From the NCBI GenBank assembly GCA_030749725.1, contig JASMJM010000136.1:1-45747 (forward strand): a stretch of DNA of 45,747 nt, written 5' to 3'. Within the stretch, counting starts at the first letter, position 1. The number at the start of each line of letters is the position of its first letter. A program made the position numbers and the translations under genes. Positions 8,070-16,693 of the stretch are shown here, one piece after another. The notes below the pieces were generated by a model that saw nothing but the letters and a program-made list of their open reading frames with translations, did no database searches and was not told where the DNA came from. This DNA comes from Pseudomonadales bacterium (GTDB lineage: Bacteria > Pseudomonadota > Gammaproteobacteria > Pseudomonadales > Azotimanducaceae).

Positions 8070-8714
8070 ATGCAATTGAAATCTGATTTTAGCCATCCGT
8101 CTCTGATCCCGAGCGTGACTCTGCTGCGGGATCACTTCAGCAGCAGTGTGGCCAAGGAGATGCGGCCGCTGCGAAATCCCCATCACGAACCCAAGGTGAG
8201 CGAGCAGGTCAAAGAGGGGGCCAGGCCTGCTGCAGTCTTGATCCCTATCATAAGTAGGCAGGGGGAATTGACCCTGTTGGTAACGCATCGGCATCGAAAC
8301 ATACGCTTTGCGGGACACATCTGCTTTCCAGGGGGCGGCTGCGAGGATGGCGATGAGAGCATGGAACACGCAGCCCTGCGCGAGGCCGAGGAGGAGATCA
8401 ATCTGACCTCGGATCGCGTCGAGGTCATGGGTCGGTTGGGGGATTACTATACACAGACGGGTTACCGCATCAGTCCGTTTGTTGGTTTAGTAACGCCTCC
8501 GCTGGGCTTAAAGGCCCATCCCGATGAGGTGGAGGAGATAATCGAGATACCGTTCGGCAAAGTGCTTCGATCTGACTCGTATCAGTTGGTCGGACACTCG
8601 AATGAGCGTGCCCACTTCTCCCTGATTCGCGATCGAGCGCGGGTGGCCGGCCCCACCGTGTCCATCATGATGGGATTATATGAGGAGTTACTGCGTTCCC
8701 GTCCCGCGACATAA
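8070..8714 (+). CDS. Nudix hydrolase, CoA pyrophosphatase (NudL) type
   Basis: This roughly 214-residue protein carries a full Nudix box, GGGCEDGDESMEHAALREAEEEI, in which the REAEEE core supplies metal ligands. The preceding segment LLVTHRHRNIRFAGHICFPGG resembles the UPF0035 motif that marks CoA pyrophosphatases (LLT-R-HxGQ-FPGG). Such enzymes split CoA or acyl-CoA into phosphopantetheine and adenosine 3',5'-bisphosphate. This would suit a neighbourhood full of CoA-ester enzymes. The frame is open from 7974, but the added 32 residues do not resemble the family; the ATG at 8070 gives a normal length. No strong ribosome site is seen for either start, so the 5' end is uncertain. Confidence 0.83.
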   Translation: MQLKSDFSHPSLIPSVTLLRDHFSSSVAKEMRPLRNPHHEPKVSEQVKEGARPAAVLIPIISRQGELTLLVTHRHRNIRFAGHICFPGGGCEDGDESMEHAALREAEEEINLTSDRVEVMGRLGDYYTQTGYRISPFVGLVTPPLGLKAHPDEVEEIIEIPFGKVLRSDSYQLVGHSNERAHFSLIRDRARVAGPTVSIMMGLYEELLRSRPAT

Positions 8715-8776
8715 TCCAGCTCATATGGCGATCGTATGGAACTTATAGGGCCATGGCTCCGTCAGTGACATCGCCA

Positions 8777-9739
8777 CTACGCCGGACGAGCGCCGATGGC
8801 GTCCGGTAATTCCCCGACCATGGCGTCAATGTGTTCGATGGTGGTGCCGCAACAACCGCCGATGATCTGGACGCCTCCCTCGACCCAATCGCGACAATAG
8901 GCAGCGAAAGCCGCCGGTTCTACTGCGTGACCAGCCGCCGCTTCCGGGTACGCCATGACCGGCCCGCGCCAATGTTGGAATAGAACCTCGAGTCCTGCAC
9001 CCATTGCGTCAACGGTGCTGTGCATGATACCCATGACCTGGGGCTCGAACGACATCAGCGCGTCGATGACCGGAGCGAGGGGCTTGATTTCCGGCTTAGC
9101 GTGATCAGTGGCAAGTCTATCGGCCGGTTCCTCCGTATGCATGTCCCAAGCACCGGCGCTGCCATCAGCGAGTAGTGAGCAGCTAACGCCGATCCATACC
9201 GGCAATCCCGTTTCGACGGCCGCCGCAGTTACCAAACTGGCGTGATCGATATCCGACATCATCTCCATCAGGATCAAGTCGACACCAGCCGCCGCCAGTG
9301 CTTCAGCCATCTCACGATAATTGGCGGCTTCCTCTGCCCGTGTTGGGAGGAAACGCGGATCCGGACTGACAGTGCCGGGGATCCAGGCAACGTTGTTCGA
9401 CATCGAACCAGCCACTGCAACCGGCCGGCCCGGTGCCACCTCGTTCACCGCTTCGCGCGCCAACTCCACTGCCCTTGCGGTAATACTGACCGCCTCATCG
9501 GCGAGACCCGCGCCCGCCAGAACGTGACGGCAAGTCGCGAAGGTGTTGGCCGTGACCACATCCACGCCGGCGCGAATGTACTCTTCGTGGACTCGACGCA
9601 CCACCTCAGGGTGGGTCTTGTTGGCAACTCCACACCAGGCAGCAGCATCCATCACGCCGCCCAGTCGAGCGATCTCACTGCCGATCGCACCATCCAAGAC
9701 GATGATCTCCCGCTTGCTTAGCTTGCTGTCCAGAATCAT
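8777..9739 (-). CDS. Homocysteine S-methyltransferase family protein
   Basis: A 320-residue zinc-dependent methyltransferase of the MmuM/BHMT family, with methyl transfer to homocysteine (giving methionine) as the expected reaction. The start is placed at the ATG at 9739 because AGGAG lies six bases upstream; the ATG eight codons earlier lacks such a site. The N-terminus has the family motif LDGAIGSEIARLG. The zinc site is GGCCGTT at residues 294-300, plus an earlier Cys in GVSCSL near residue 205. The methyl donor is not readable: S-methylmethionine, betaine and other methylated compounds are used by relatives. Three SAM methyltransferases nearby make a link to methyl-group metabolism possible. 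Its 3' end faces the Nudix gene. Confidence 0.88.
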   Translation of the reverse strand: MILDSKLSKREIIVLDGAIGSEIARLGGVMDAAAWCGVANKTHPEVVRRVHEEYIRAGVDVVTANTFATCRHVLAGAGLADEAVSITARAVELAREAVNEVAPGRPVAVAGSMSNNVAWIPGTVSPDPRFLPTRAEEAANYREMAEALAAAGVDLILMEMMSDIDHASLVTAAAVETGLPVWIGVSCSLLADGSAGAWDMHTEEPADRLATDHAKPEIKPLAPVIDALMSFEPQVMGIMHSTVDAMGAGLEVLFQHWRGPVMAYPEAAAGHAVEPAAFAAYCRDWVEGGVQIIGGCCGTTIEHIDAMVGELPDAIGARPA

Positions 9740-9831
9740 ATTCGTCTCCTGAAGCGACCTCATCGTATTCTACTGACCCGGATGGTTCGGATCGACGCAT
9801 CTAACAATAGGGGTGTGTCTTGGTGTTTCGC

Positions 9832-11280
9832 TCACTTACTTCTGCGGCGCTCGGCGAGCTCGACTAAGATTGTCCCATGACGCTCTGGCGTCAGTTTGTA
9901 CTGTGTATAAAACAGAACAGATATGAAACCCAGGCCCGCCACGATCGGCCCGTAGAAAATCCCCATGTTTAATAGAGTATCCGGATCGACATCGGCCGCC
10001 GTTCTTATTTCTGGGCCGGTCGGCCAATCGATGAATTCCAGAGCCCAGCCTGCTATCACCGCACCGAAACCGCTGGTCGCTTTAGCCGAGAAAGCAACGG
10101 CGGCAAAAAAGGCGCCCTCCTGGCGAAGGCCTGTCTGATATTCATGTTCGTCGCAGACATCTGCCATCATCGACCCATAACCAACGTTTGCCTGGGCTGT
10201 AGAGAACCCCTGAATTACTTTTAGCGCCACCAGGAGCGGCATTAACAAGGTATCACCATTGTCGGGAAACCAGTCGAGCAATCTCAGAACCACCGGTAGC
10301 GTCTGAAAGAAAGCCCAGGATAGGCCGCCAAAGATCAAGCATGCTTTCTTCCCAAATGAAGAAAACAGTCTGACGGAGATAAAGGTACCGAGTGCGTTTC
10401 CGATCGCGTAGGCGACGAGTACCGGAACTATTATCTGCTCATCCAATTCCCAGAAGTAGGTGAACATATAGATATCCAATGTCCCGGTGACACCGACCAT
10501 AATGAAAACCACCAGCACACCCAGGAACAGATATCGAAAATTCTTGTTCTTTGTGACTTCTTTGAAGTCGGTGAAGAGACTTCTGAAGATCCCCATCAAT
10601 GAGAGGCGCGGTTGTGTTGAGATCTGGGACAGAAATGGAATAACCGATCGTGTGCCCCACGCGCTCCAAAAGATCGTCAGCGCCATTGCGGCGGCGATAC
10701 ATAAGGCCCACGGAATGTAAGCGTCAGGAACAAAGCGTCCTGCGGCACCCTCTATTTTGTAGAAGGGGGAGAAAACCAGAAAAAACACTAACAAGGCCAA
10801 CAGACTACCGACATTCGCAAAGAACTGTCGGTAGGCGACCAACGCCGTTCGATCCTGAACGTCCTCCGTTATTTCCGCACCGAGCGCTATGTGAGGCACG
10901 TGATAGAGCGACATCATGGTTCGTGCCAGATTGGTGAAAACAGCCAGCCAAATAAACAGTGCCCACTCAGAGGTCACCAGCGGGAAAAACAGGAAAAAGA
11001 AGCATCCAGATAGAGGCAGGAACGAAGCAAACATGAACGGGTGCCGTCTTCCGTAATTAGATTGCCAATGGTCCGACAACGAGCCCGCGAAAACGTCGGA
11101 GAACGCGTCCACAATGACTGCAATGCCGATTGCAGACGCTGCCAGTCCCGGGCCCATACCGAGTATCTGACTGTAATAGAACAGCAGGAAGAAGCTCAGT
11201 CCGGTACCGAACATACCCTCGCCTGCCTGGCCAATGCCATAGGCAAACTTAATGTTGAAGCCAAGTTTATCTGTCACCAT
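9832..11280 (-). CDS. MFS transporter, GPH cation symporter type
   Basis: A 482-residue integral membrane protein with about 12 hydrophobic segments. Motifs of the glycoside-pentoside-hexuronide:cation symporter group (MelB-like) are visible: FNIKFAYGIGQAGEG at the N-terminus, DAFSDVFAGSLSDHW at the cytoplasmic loop 2-3, and GRRHPFMF just after. The acidic residues in the early helices are the usual sodium or proton coupling sites. It probably imports a glycoside or other polar organic substrate across the inner membrane. It stands upstream of the homocysteine methyltransferase on the same strand with a 92-bp gap, so co-transcription is possible but not certain. Substrate cannot be inferred, as this group also includes carriers for steroid-like and drug-like molecules. 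Confidence 0.86.
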   Translation of the reverse strand: MVTDKLGFNIKFAYGIGQAGEGMFGTGLSFFLLFYYSQILGMGPGLAASAIGIAVIVDAFSDVFAGSLSDHWQSNYGRRHPFMFASFLPLSGCFFFLFFPLVTSEWALFIWLAVFTNLARTMMSLYHVPHIALGAEITEDVQDRTALVAYRQFFANVGSLLALLVFFLVFSPFYKIEGAAGRFVPDAYIPWALCIAAAMALTIFWSAWGTRSVIPFLSQISTQPRLSLMGIFRSLFTDFKEVTKNKNFRYLFLGVLVVFIMVGVTGTLDIYMFTYFWELDEQIIVPVLVAYAIGNALGTFISVRLFSSFGKKACLIFGGLSWAFFQTLPVVLRLLDWFPDNGDTLLMPLLVALKVIQGFSTAQANVGYGSMMADVCDEHEYQTGLRQEGAFFAAVAFSAKATSGFGAVIAGWALEFIDWPTGPEIRTAADVDPDTLLNMGIFYGPIVAGLGFISVLFYTQYKLTPERHGTILVELAERRRSK

Positions 11281-11852
11281 ACGTTTCTCGTACTGCTAGC
11301 AAGGCTGATTCTTATTTTCGTATGATCTGCCAAGGAGAGTCCCTGTTCTTACCGAGAAGCGATAGTAGTCCATTTTGCTGAACCTGCACAGATCCGCAAA
11401 AACTTCACCACCGCCAGAAGCAGAACCAGAACTGGAAGATGTGACTCCTCAGAATGACGTATGCAGGGGTTAAGGAAGGTCGATATCCGTCCATATCTCG
11501 TGAGTAGGCCTCCTCGTCGAAATCGAGTCGATGAGCGTGCGGGCACTATATATCACGGCGGCAGTTGCAGACGATGGGCTGATCGACCCCCGTGATACGA
11601 GAACCCATCTCTCCATCGCACTGTCTGCATGCCACTCCAACGAGGTGGCAGGTGCCAAAAACTACGGTGTCTGGCGGATGTAAGAGGCCGCTCGACATAT
11701 GTGCTTGTCCGCGTAGGGGCCGCGAAACGCACAGCGTTGCACAAGTCGCTGAGGACACGAGCCTTAGCTGAATCAAATCGATCCCCAACGACCCTAATCA
11801 GGTTCCAGCCTGCTATAGTAGCGCTGACTCTGAAGCAGACAGGAGCATCAAT
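11281..11852. other. Intergenic region containing a gene fragment
   Basis: This 572-bp stretch separates the divergent transporter and carboxylesterase genes. Apart from the carboxyltransferase fragment at 11504-11683, no intact gene is convincing. Open minus-strand frames here (65 to 171 codons) have no family motifs and partly overlap the esterase gene. The esterase ribosome site AGGAG lies at 11841-11845. Confidence 0.5.
11504..11683 (+). pseudogene. C-terminal fragment of acyl-CoA carboxylase carboxyltransferase
   Basis: Reading the plus strand in the frame ending with TAA at 11681-11683 gives a short peptide whose core is ALYITAAVADDGLIDPRDTR, followed by ALSACHSNEVAGAKNYGVWRM. This matches the extreme C-terminus of biotin-dependent carboxyltransferase beta subunits (MCC/PCC/geranyl-CoA carboxylase group), where the pattern is ALY-TA--DDG-IDPRDTR ... 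GVFRM-stop. An in-frame TGA lies just upstream at about 11504, and nothing of the other ~480 residues is found. It is therefore a 5'-deleted remnant. The ATG at 11531 would allow a 50-residue peptide, but a function is unlikely. The carboxylase would fit the acyl-CoA theme of the region. Confidence 0.72.
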
Positions 11853-13463
11853 TTGAAATTGCTGGTAGTCATCGCCCTGATAGTGATCGTGATAGCACTC
11901 GGACTCTGGCTGGCACTTATCAGGCACAACCCGGAAATCGACGTGACATCCAGTCGCGACCACATCCTGAAGTGGCAGGAGAGAAAGACCATCGAGACAC
12001 GCCTCGGCACCGTTACCGGGCTCGGCAATGGTCGCGTGCATGCCTTTCTGGGGCTGCGTTACGCGCAACCACCCAGCGGAGAAAGACGGTTCCTTCGACC
12101 TTTAGCCGTCACGCCCTGGCGAGGGACTTTTGATGCGACCTCTTTCCCCCGCATTGCCTGGCAGAGCGCTGATACGCCACTTGAAGAAAGAGATTTATCT
12201 CAGATGTCGGAAGACAGTCTCTTTCTTAACATCTTCACGCCTGCTACTGAAGGCGCCAACCGACCCGTATTGTTCTGGATCCATGGCGGCGGTTTTGTCG
12301 AAGGCTCGGCCAATGGATACGACGGTTCGGTGCTGGCGGAGCAGGGCGATGTCGTTGTGGTTGCGATCAACTACCGCCTGGGTATGTTTGGTTTTCTTGA
12401 TCTGTCCGGGCTCGGCGACGAATTAGCAGGCTCTGCGTCAAATGGCATCCGCGATCAGATTCTTGCGCTCACATGGGTTCGGGACAATATCGCGGATTAC
12501 GGTGGTGATCGCAACAATGTCACCATCTTTGGTGAGTCTGCGGGCGGAGCATCGGTCATGGCCATCATGTCCGCACCCTCGGCAGACGAGCTCTATCACA
12601 AAGCCATTGCGCACAGCGCAGCTTCAGTGAACCAGCCACCGGAAGATCACCGGCAGGCGCTGGCAGACCATCTCCAGGTTGAACCGGCCGATCTACCCAC
12701 AACGCTCCGCAGCCTTTCTGCAGAGGATCTGATGGCTGTGCAGCAGGCCCTGTCGTTCTCCAACGGCGGCACCATAGATGGAACCGTGATAACTCGGTCC
12801 AGTAACGAGGCTATCCTGGATCGGGCGGCCAATGGTGTGCCGCTGATTGCCGGTACCAACCGCGATGAGGGCACCTTTTTCTCTTACGTGATTCCCGCCG
12901 TGATCTACGGCTGGCTCGGTGAGGAGATCGCAGCCAACGTAATTCCAAGTATTGATGTTAAACAATACCTGGGCGATCTGAATAAGGCTTACCCCGATGA
13001 CAGCCGAAAAGAGCACTTTGAGCGAATCTGGACAGAGATGTTCAGACGAAGCGCCACTAATGCAGCCGTTCGCGCCAGCGCAGCGGGACCGGGGGGCTGG
13101 CTCTACCGGTTCGATATGCCTGTTCAAAGGGGGGTTAGCGAGGATATAGGCGCCACCCACGCCGCTGAGATGGCTTTCACTTTCAATACCTTTGCCGTTG
13201 ATGCGCCCGAGTCAGCGTTCTTCTATGACAAGAACGATCCCGATGTCAGGCAACTGGCGTTAGGCTGGTCAAGCACCATCATGCAATTCGCTAAAACAGG
13301 CGATCCCAATGGTGCAGGGCTGCCCTTCTGGCCACGGTATACTGCAGAGGGACGCCAAACTCTGATTCTGGATTCGGCGCCCAGGGTCGAAGCGTTCCTG
13401 GACGCCGCAGATCGGGAGCGATGGAGTGATACTGAAAAGACCTCATCGGAATTTTTCCGTTAG
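11853..13463 (+). CDS. Carboxylesterase, type B family
   Basis: A 536-residue alpha/beta-hydrolase of the carboxylesterase/cholinesterase type. It starts with a TTG at 11853, supported by AGGAG seven bases upstream. An N-terminal hydrophobic segment (residues about 3-25) is an uncleaved anchor or signal peptide. The oxyanion-hole motif HGGGFVEGS and the nucleophile elbow GESAGGAS (Ser229) are present. The acid is likely the Glu in TNRDEGTFF, and the His is in GATHAAEMAF. It hydrolyses carboxylic esters in the periplasm or at the membrane face. The adjacent divergent transporter suggests that the released product could be imported. The natural ester is unknown. Confidence 0.9.
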   Translation: MKLLVVIALIVIVIALGLWLALIRHNPEIDVTSSRDHILKWQERKTIETRLGTVTGLGNGRVHAFLGLRYAQPPSGERRFLRPLAVTPWRGTFDATSFPRIAWQSADTPLEERDLSQMSEDSLFLNIFTPATEGANRPVLFWIHGGGFVEGSANGYDGSVLAEQGDVVVVAINYRLGMFGFLDLSGLGDELAGSASNGIRDQILALTWVRDNIADYGGDRNNVTIFGESAGGASVMAIMSAPSADELYHKAIAHSAASVNQPPEDHRQALADHLQVEPADLPTTLRSLSAEDLMAVQQALSFSNGGTIDGTVITRSSNEAILDRAANGVPLIAGTNRDEGTFFSYVIPAVIYGWLGEEIAANVIPSIDVKQYLGDLNKAYPDDSRKEHFERIWTEMFRRSATNAAVRASAAGPGGWLYRFDMPVQRGVSEDIGATHAAEMAFTFNTFAVDAPESAFFYDKNDPDVRQLALGWSSTIMQFAKTGDPNGAGLPFWPRYTAEGRQTLILDSAPRVEAFLDAADRERWSDTEKTSSEFFR

Positions 13464-13555
13464 AGCGACACGATAGATGCGCACCTCAATATCCCAGACA
13501 CAGCCACGCACCGACAGCTTCAGGTCGTTATCGGACATCTACATAGCCGAATAAT

Positions 13556-13623
13556 GCCTGGTTAACCGGCCACTTTTTGTGGTCCGAGGGAGCGGAGCGA
13601 CCGGGTTCAACCACTTGTTAGGT
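13556..13623 (-). other. Degenerate integron attC-like site
   Basis: Read on the minus strand the site starts with ACCTAAC, which fits the R'' consensus RYYYAAC. The left arm GGTTGAACCCGG pairs with the right arm CCGGTTAACC with one unpaired G, the extrahelical base typical of attC. The loop carries GGTC...GACC and CCAC-AAAAA-GTGG hairpins. The right end reads GGTTAACC-AGGC where a full site would have ACTTGTT between AACC and AGGC. Thus the R' core (G/TTRRRY) is missing and the site should be dead for recombination. No integrase gene is in the window. Confidence 0.55.
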
Positions 13624-13645
13624 TCGACTTAGCCTCTGGTGGTTT

Positions 13646-13822
13646 TCATGTTCTTTTGCCGCAGCTTTGGTCATTGCTGCAATTCTGCTTGTCTCTGATT
13701 AGGGTTGCGTATGCCTCTGCCAAGTTGTCGGCATTGATACGCTGCTGTTCAAGCCGTGCCCATGCCAGTGACAACCGTTTCTCCGAAATCGTTGCCCGAT
13801 TCTCCCGTAGTCGCTGGCCCAT
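13646..13822 (-). CDS. Small hypothetical protein, possible cassette ORF
   Basis: A 58-residue frame starting at the ATG at 13822, with GGGGA five bases upstream. The product is hydrophilic and mostly helical-looking (MGQRLRENRATISEKRLSLA at the N-terminus), with two Cys near the C-terminus. Its stop lies 22 bp before the attC-like palindrome in the same orientation, the arrangement expected for a gene cassette. No family is recognised. It could also be a random open frame; the ribosome site and position are the only support. Confidence 0.35.
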   Translation of the reverse strand: MGQRLRENRATISEKRLSLAWARLEQQRINADNLAEAYATLIRDKQNCSNDQSCGKRT

Positions 13823-13934
13823 ATAGTCCCCAGTGAGTAGGCCTGAAACACGCGAGGAGTATAATGACACCCAAAGACAAACCATTGGCTACCGGCCGCC
13901 GCTCAAGAGCGGCCGCCGCAGGCGCGGAAAGACG

Positions 13935-14786
13935 ATGAGCACACGCAAGAATGTAACGATCGACTCGCAGGTTCACGCCTATGAGCGCAATCACCCCGGT
14001 CGGCCCTGGGCCGGAACGCTCGCCGGTCCGGCGGCCGTGACCGGTGATGACATGGTTGCTGCCATGGATGCCGTCGGCGTCGACGGCGCGCTGCTGGTAT
14101 CTCCTTACAGCATGTATCGCTACGATGCGAGCTATGCACAGGAAGTTCATGCAAGCCACCCGGGTCGATTCGGGCTCATCAAACCCTTCGATCCAGCGGC
14201 GCTGGACGTCGCTGACCAGGTTGCCGACTGGGCTGCAGCGCCCGGTGTGGTCGGGGCGCGCATCATGGTGGCGGACCGGACTCATGCTGACGATGCGGGC
14301 CTGGATCGGATCGTCACGGCTGCAGCGAAACACGGGCTACCGGTCAACGTGCTGTGCTGGGGCAATCTGTCGCTGTTTGCGGAGCTGGCAGGTCGGCATC
14401 CGAACGCTCAACTCGTCGTGGATCACGTTGGGCTTGTGCAGCCGTTTGCGCCTCCGCCACCGTCCGATCCTTTTGCCGATCTCGCCAACGTGCTATCCCT
14501 GGCGCAATACGAGAATGTGGCGATCAAGATCTCAGGCGCCTGCACCTTGTCGCATGAGCCGTTCCCCTATAACGACATCTGGGATCCCCTCTGCCGGATC
14601 TTCGAAACATTCGGCTTCGACCGTTGCTTGTGGGGCACCGATTGGACCCGCGCAGTCAACTTGCTGACCTACCAACAGGGAGTCGAGGCGTTTCGCGTCA
14701 GCAGCCGTCTATCAGACTCCGATCGGGCAGCCCTGATGGGCGGTAGCCTGACCCGCGTCTACCGCTGGTCGCCAGCGGTTGCGTAG
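13935..14786 (+). CDS. Amidohydrolase family 2 (TIM-barrel metal hydrolase)
   Basis: A 283-residue protein of the amidohydrolase-related family that includes 2-pyrone-4,6-dicarboxylate lactonase and aromatic acid decarboxylases. It opens with TIDSQVHAYERNHPGRPW, the first metal/substrate strand, but with a single His rather than the classic HxH. Later family motifs are VVDHVGL near residue 165 and CLWGTDWTRA near 240, where Asp is the usual catalytic residue. The frame is open from 13833, but the extra 34 residues are basic and unlike the family; GGAAAG precedes the ATG at 13935. Hydrolysis of a lactone or decarboxylation of a cyclic acid is a reasonable guess. It faces the same way as the following enoyl-CoA hydratase gene, 170 bp away. 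Confidence 0.84.
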   Translation: MSTRKNVTIDSQVHAYERNHPGRPWAGTLAGPAAVTGDDMVAAMDAVGVDGALLVSPYSMYRYDASYAQEVHASHPGRFGLIKPFDPAALDVADQVADWAAAPGVVGARIMVADRTHADDAGLDRIVTAAAKHGLPVNVLCWGNLSLFAELAGRHPNAQLVVDHVGLVQPFAPPPPSDPFADLANVLSLAQYENVAIKISGACTLSHEPFPYNDIWDPLCRIFETFGFDRCLWGTDWTRAVNLLTYQQGVEAFRVSSRLSDSDRAALMGGSLTRVYRWSPAVA

Positions 14787-14956
14787 AAAACATGACCAGT
14801 TGTTTTCCGGAACCACCCAAAGTGTAATATGCTGGTTGTCTCGGAAACCGTTTTTTCTGCGCCAGACCCAAGTCCAGGTGGCCGAAGGTCAGTCGCATGG
14901 CGGCAACCGAAACAGAAACCAAGAATGATGTTTGGATATTGAGGGAGATCAATCCA

Positions 14957-15787
14957 ATGCCTGACGCTCAACCCGTCCCGGAACCTGTTCTATATACGAT
15001 CAATGATGGCATCGCCACGATTACCCTGAATCGCCCGGCTGTTATGAACGCCATGACCAATGGACTGATGCGCGGCATCAGCGAAGCATTGGCACGGGTG
15101 GTTGCCGATGACAGCATCCGAGTAGTCGTCCTTACCGGTGCAGGACGCGGTTTCTGTTCGGGCGCTGATCTTGCGGAAGCCGCCGGGCCGCCCGCACGAG
15201 AAAGGGCCTCCGATGCCCCCACCGAAGTGAATTCCGCTGGGACGCGTGACCCGTTCAATACAGCCATGCGTGCAGTCATGGACTGCCCGGTGCCGACCAT
15301 TGCTCGCGTCAACGGGCCGGCCGCCGGTGGTGGTTTTGGACTTGCCCTCGCTTGTGATATCACCGTCGCTGCCGCGTCTGCATTTTTCGTGGCCACCTTC
15401 AGCCCCAGGCTTGGCGTCGTCCCGGATATGGGCGCCACTTGGAGCATACCGTTACGGGTGGGTCGCGCCCGCGCATTGGGAATCACTTTGCTGGGTGATC
15501 GTATCAGTGCCGCTCAAGCACTGGAATGGGGCCTGATCTGGAGTGCCGTTGCAGATGATGAGTTGGACGATGAAGTGGCGCGCATCGCGGCCGTTCTGAA
15601 ACGCTCCTCACCGAGTACCGTAAGGAGGACGCGTGAGACGATCGATGCGGCGATCCACAACTCTTTCAGTGATCAACTGGACCTGGAAATGGCTCATCAA
15701 GCAGTCCTGATTTCGCGCAACATGCGCCAAGGCGCGCTGGCTTTTCTGGAAAAGCGGGAACCCGAGTTCGGTGGGGAACGCGACTAG
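14957..15787 (+). CDS. Enoyl-CoA hydratase/isomerase family, PaaG-like
   Basis: A 276-residue crotonase-fold protein. The start at 14957 is backed by GAGGGAG upstream and by the family N-terminus (VLYTINDGIATITLNRP). The oxyanion-hole motif is CSGADLAEA, and the second is AAGGGFGLALACDI. In the catalytic loop it reads LGVVPDMGATW, with Asp where hydratases have Gly or Glu. VPD-G-TW, followed by RARALGITLLGDRISAAQA and LEWGLIW, is the pattern of PaaG-type isomerases, which act on ring-epoxide or other enoyl-CoA isomers and use that Asp. An isomerase acting on an enoyl-CoA is therefore more likely than a simple hydratase. The whole paa operon is absent, so phenylacetate is not implied. Confidence 0.86.
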   Translation: MPDAQPVPEPVLYTINDGIATITLNRPAVMNAMTNGLMRGISEALARVVADDSIRVVVLTGAGRGFCSGADLAEAAGPPARERASDAPTEVNSAGTRDPFNTAMRAVMDCPVPTIARVNGPAAGGGFGLALACDITVAAASAFFVATFSPRLGVVPDMGATWSIPLRVGRARALGITLLGDRISAAQALEWGLIWSAVADDELDDEVARIAAVLKRSSPSTVRRTRETIDAAIHNSFSDQLDLEMAHQAVLISRNMRQGALAFLEKREPEFGGERD

Positions 15788-15835
15788 CCCGATTGGGAGG
15801 ATATAAAGGGCCCAAGATGCCTGGCTGCGTCGATC

Positions 15836-16624
15836 TCACGCTCGACCATCGGCAACCCACTTGATGGCGTTCTTCAGTAACATTTGAAACTCAGGACTGT
15901 CGTAGACGACGGCATCATGACCGCACTGAAGGTAAACAATACGGCTGTTCCCGAATGATCTGGTCCAACCGATGAGGTTCCTTCCCGGTGGGTGATCCCA
16001 ACCCTCATTGCTGATCTTCTGTTCGCGGACCGCCTTCGCGGCGGAATAGAAATTGTCACGGGTGAACGAGTAGTCGCTCGCGAGCAGGGGCTCTATCGAA
16101 TCCTCGAAAATCTCGTAGAGATACAGTTCGTCGGTGAGTTGGAAAGTCTCCGGAAGGCCACGCGTTACCGCATGATCACCAAGGACCCGGATGCTGTGGG
16201 TGGCGTTCTGGCGAAAACCGGAGTCGGGTAGCAGCTTGCCACGCACTTTTCCGGGTAGATACTGCCAGCGTCCCCCGACAATCTCGGCGAATCTGCCCCA
16301 GGTCGGCCAGCCGGCGATGGCGTGGTGCAGAAATACGAACCCGAACCCCGATTCCAGCAGATCGAGGAAGCGTTCTTTGAATAGCGGGTCCGGTTCCAGG
16401 TAGTCGAGGTCGCCATCCGCTTTGAACCGAATGCCGGGCATGTCATAGCACACCATGGCATCGAAACGGGTGGCGTGTTCCCGGCTAAACAGGGCCTGTG
16501 CCGCCGGTTGCTCTACGTGGGTCCAGTCCACACCATCGAGTGCATCGAAAAGTCTAAAGAACGGCTCCCGTTCGAAAGGGTGTCCGCCCGTCACGAGCAG
16601 TATGCTTGTGTTTTCGTCTGACAT
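15836..16624 (-). CDS. ThuA-like domain protein
   Basis: A 262-residue protein with the glutamine-amidotransferase-like fold of the ThuA (trehalose utilisation) family. Family signs are the opening strand ILLVTGGHPFER, the FVFLHHAIAGWPTW segment near residue 95, and a late GRNLIGWTRSFGNSRIVYLQCGHD block containing the conserved GH. ThuA-like proteins are linked to 3-keto-sugar or trehalose metabolism in some bacteria; their exact reaction is poorly known. It lies upstream of no close same-strand partner except that the polysaccharide deacetylase gene is 69 bp upstream, so the two could be co-transcribed. A carbohydrate-related role for this pair is plausible. Confidence 0.85.
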   Translation of the reverse strand: MSDENTSILLVTGGHPFEREPFFRLFDALDGVDWTHVEQPAAQALFSREHATRFDAMVCYDMPGIRFKADGDLDYLEPDPLFKERFLDLLESGFGFVFLHHAIAGWPTWGRFAEIVGGRWQYLPGKVRGKLLPDSGFRQNATHSIRVLGDHAVTRGLPETFQLTDELYLYEIFEDSIEPLLASDYSFTRDNFYSAAKAVREQKISNEGWDHPPGRNLIGWTRSFGNSRIVYLQCGHDAVVYDSPEFQMLLKNAIKWVADGRA

Positions 16625-16693
16625 ATCAGCTGCGGCCGAGCGTATCCGTTAGGAAAACAATGTCCGCTGTGATTCCCTCGGTCCATCGTGTTT

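Larger units (their letters stand above)
13464..13934. other. Intergenic region with attC-like remnant and a small ORF
   Basis: Between the esterase and amidohydrolase genes lie an attC-like palindrome (13556-13623) and a 58-codon minus-strand ORF (13646-13822). Beyond the palindrome, in the same minus orientation, another 30-codon frame starts with ATG at about 13537 and runs into the esterase 3' end; I do not call it. The order small ORF then attC is that of an integron cassette. Confidence 0.5.

Noticed and set aside
13603-13614. GGGTTCAACCAC as a tRNA T-arm
   Set aside because: The surrounding palindrome fits an attC site far better and no tRNA cloverleaf is possible.
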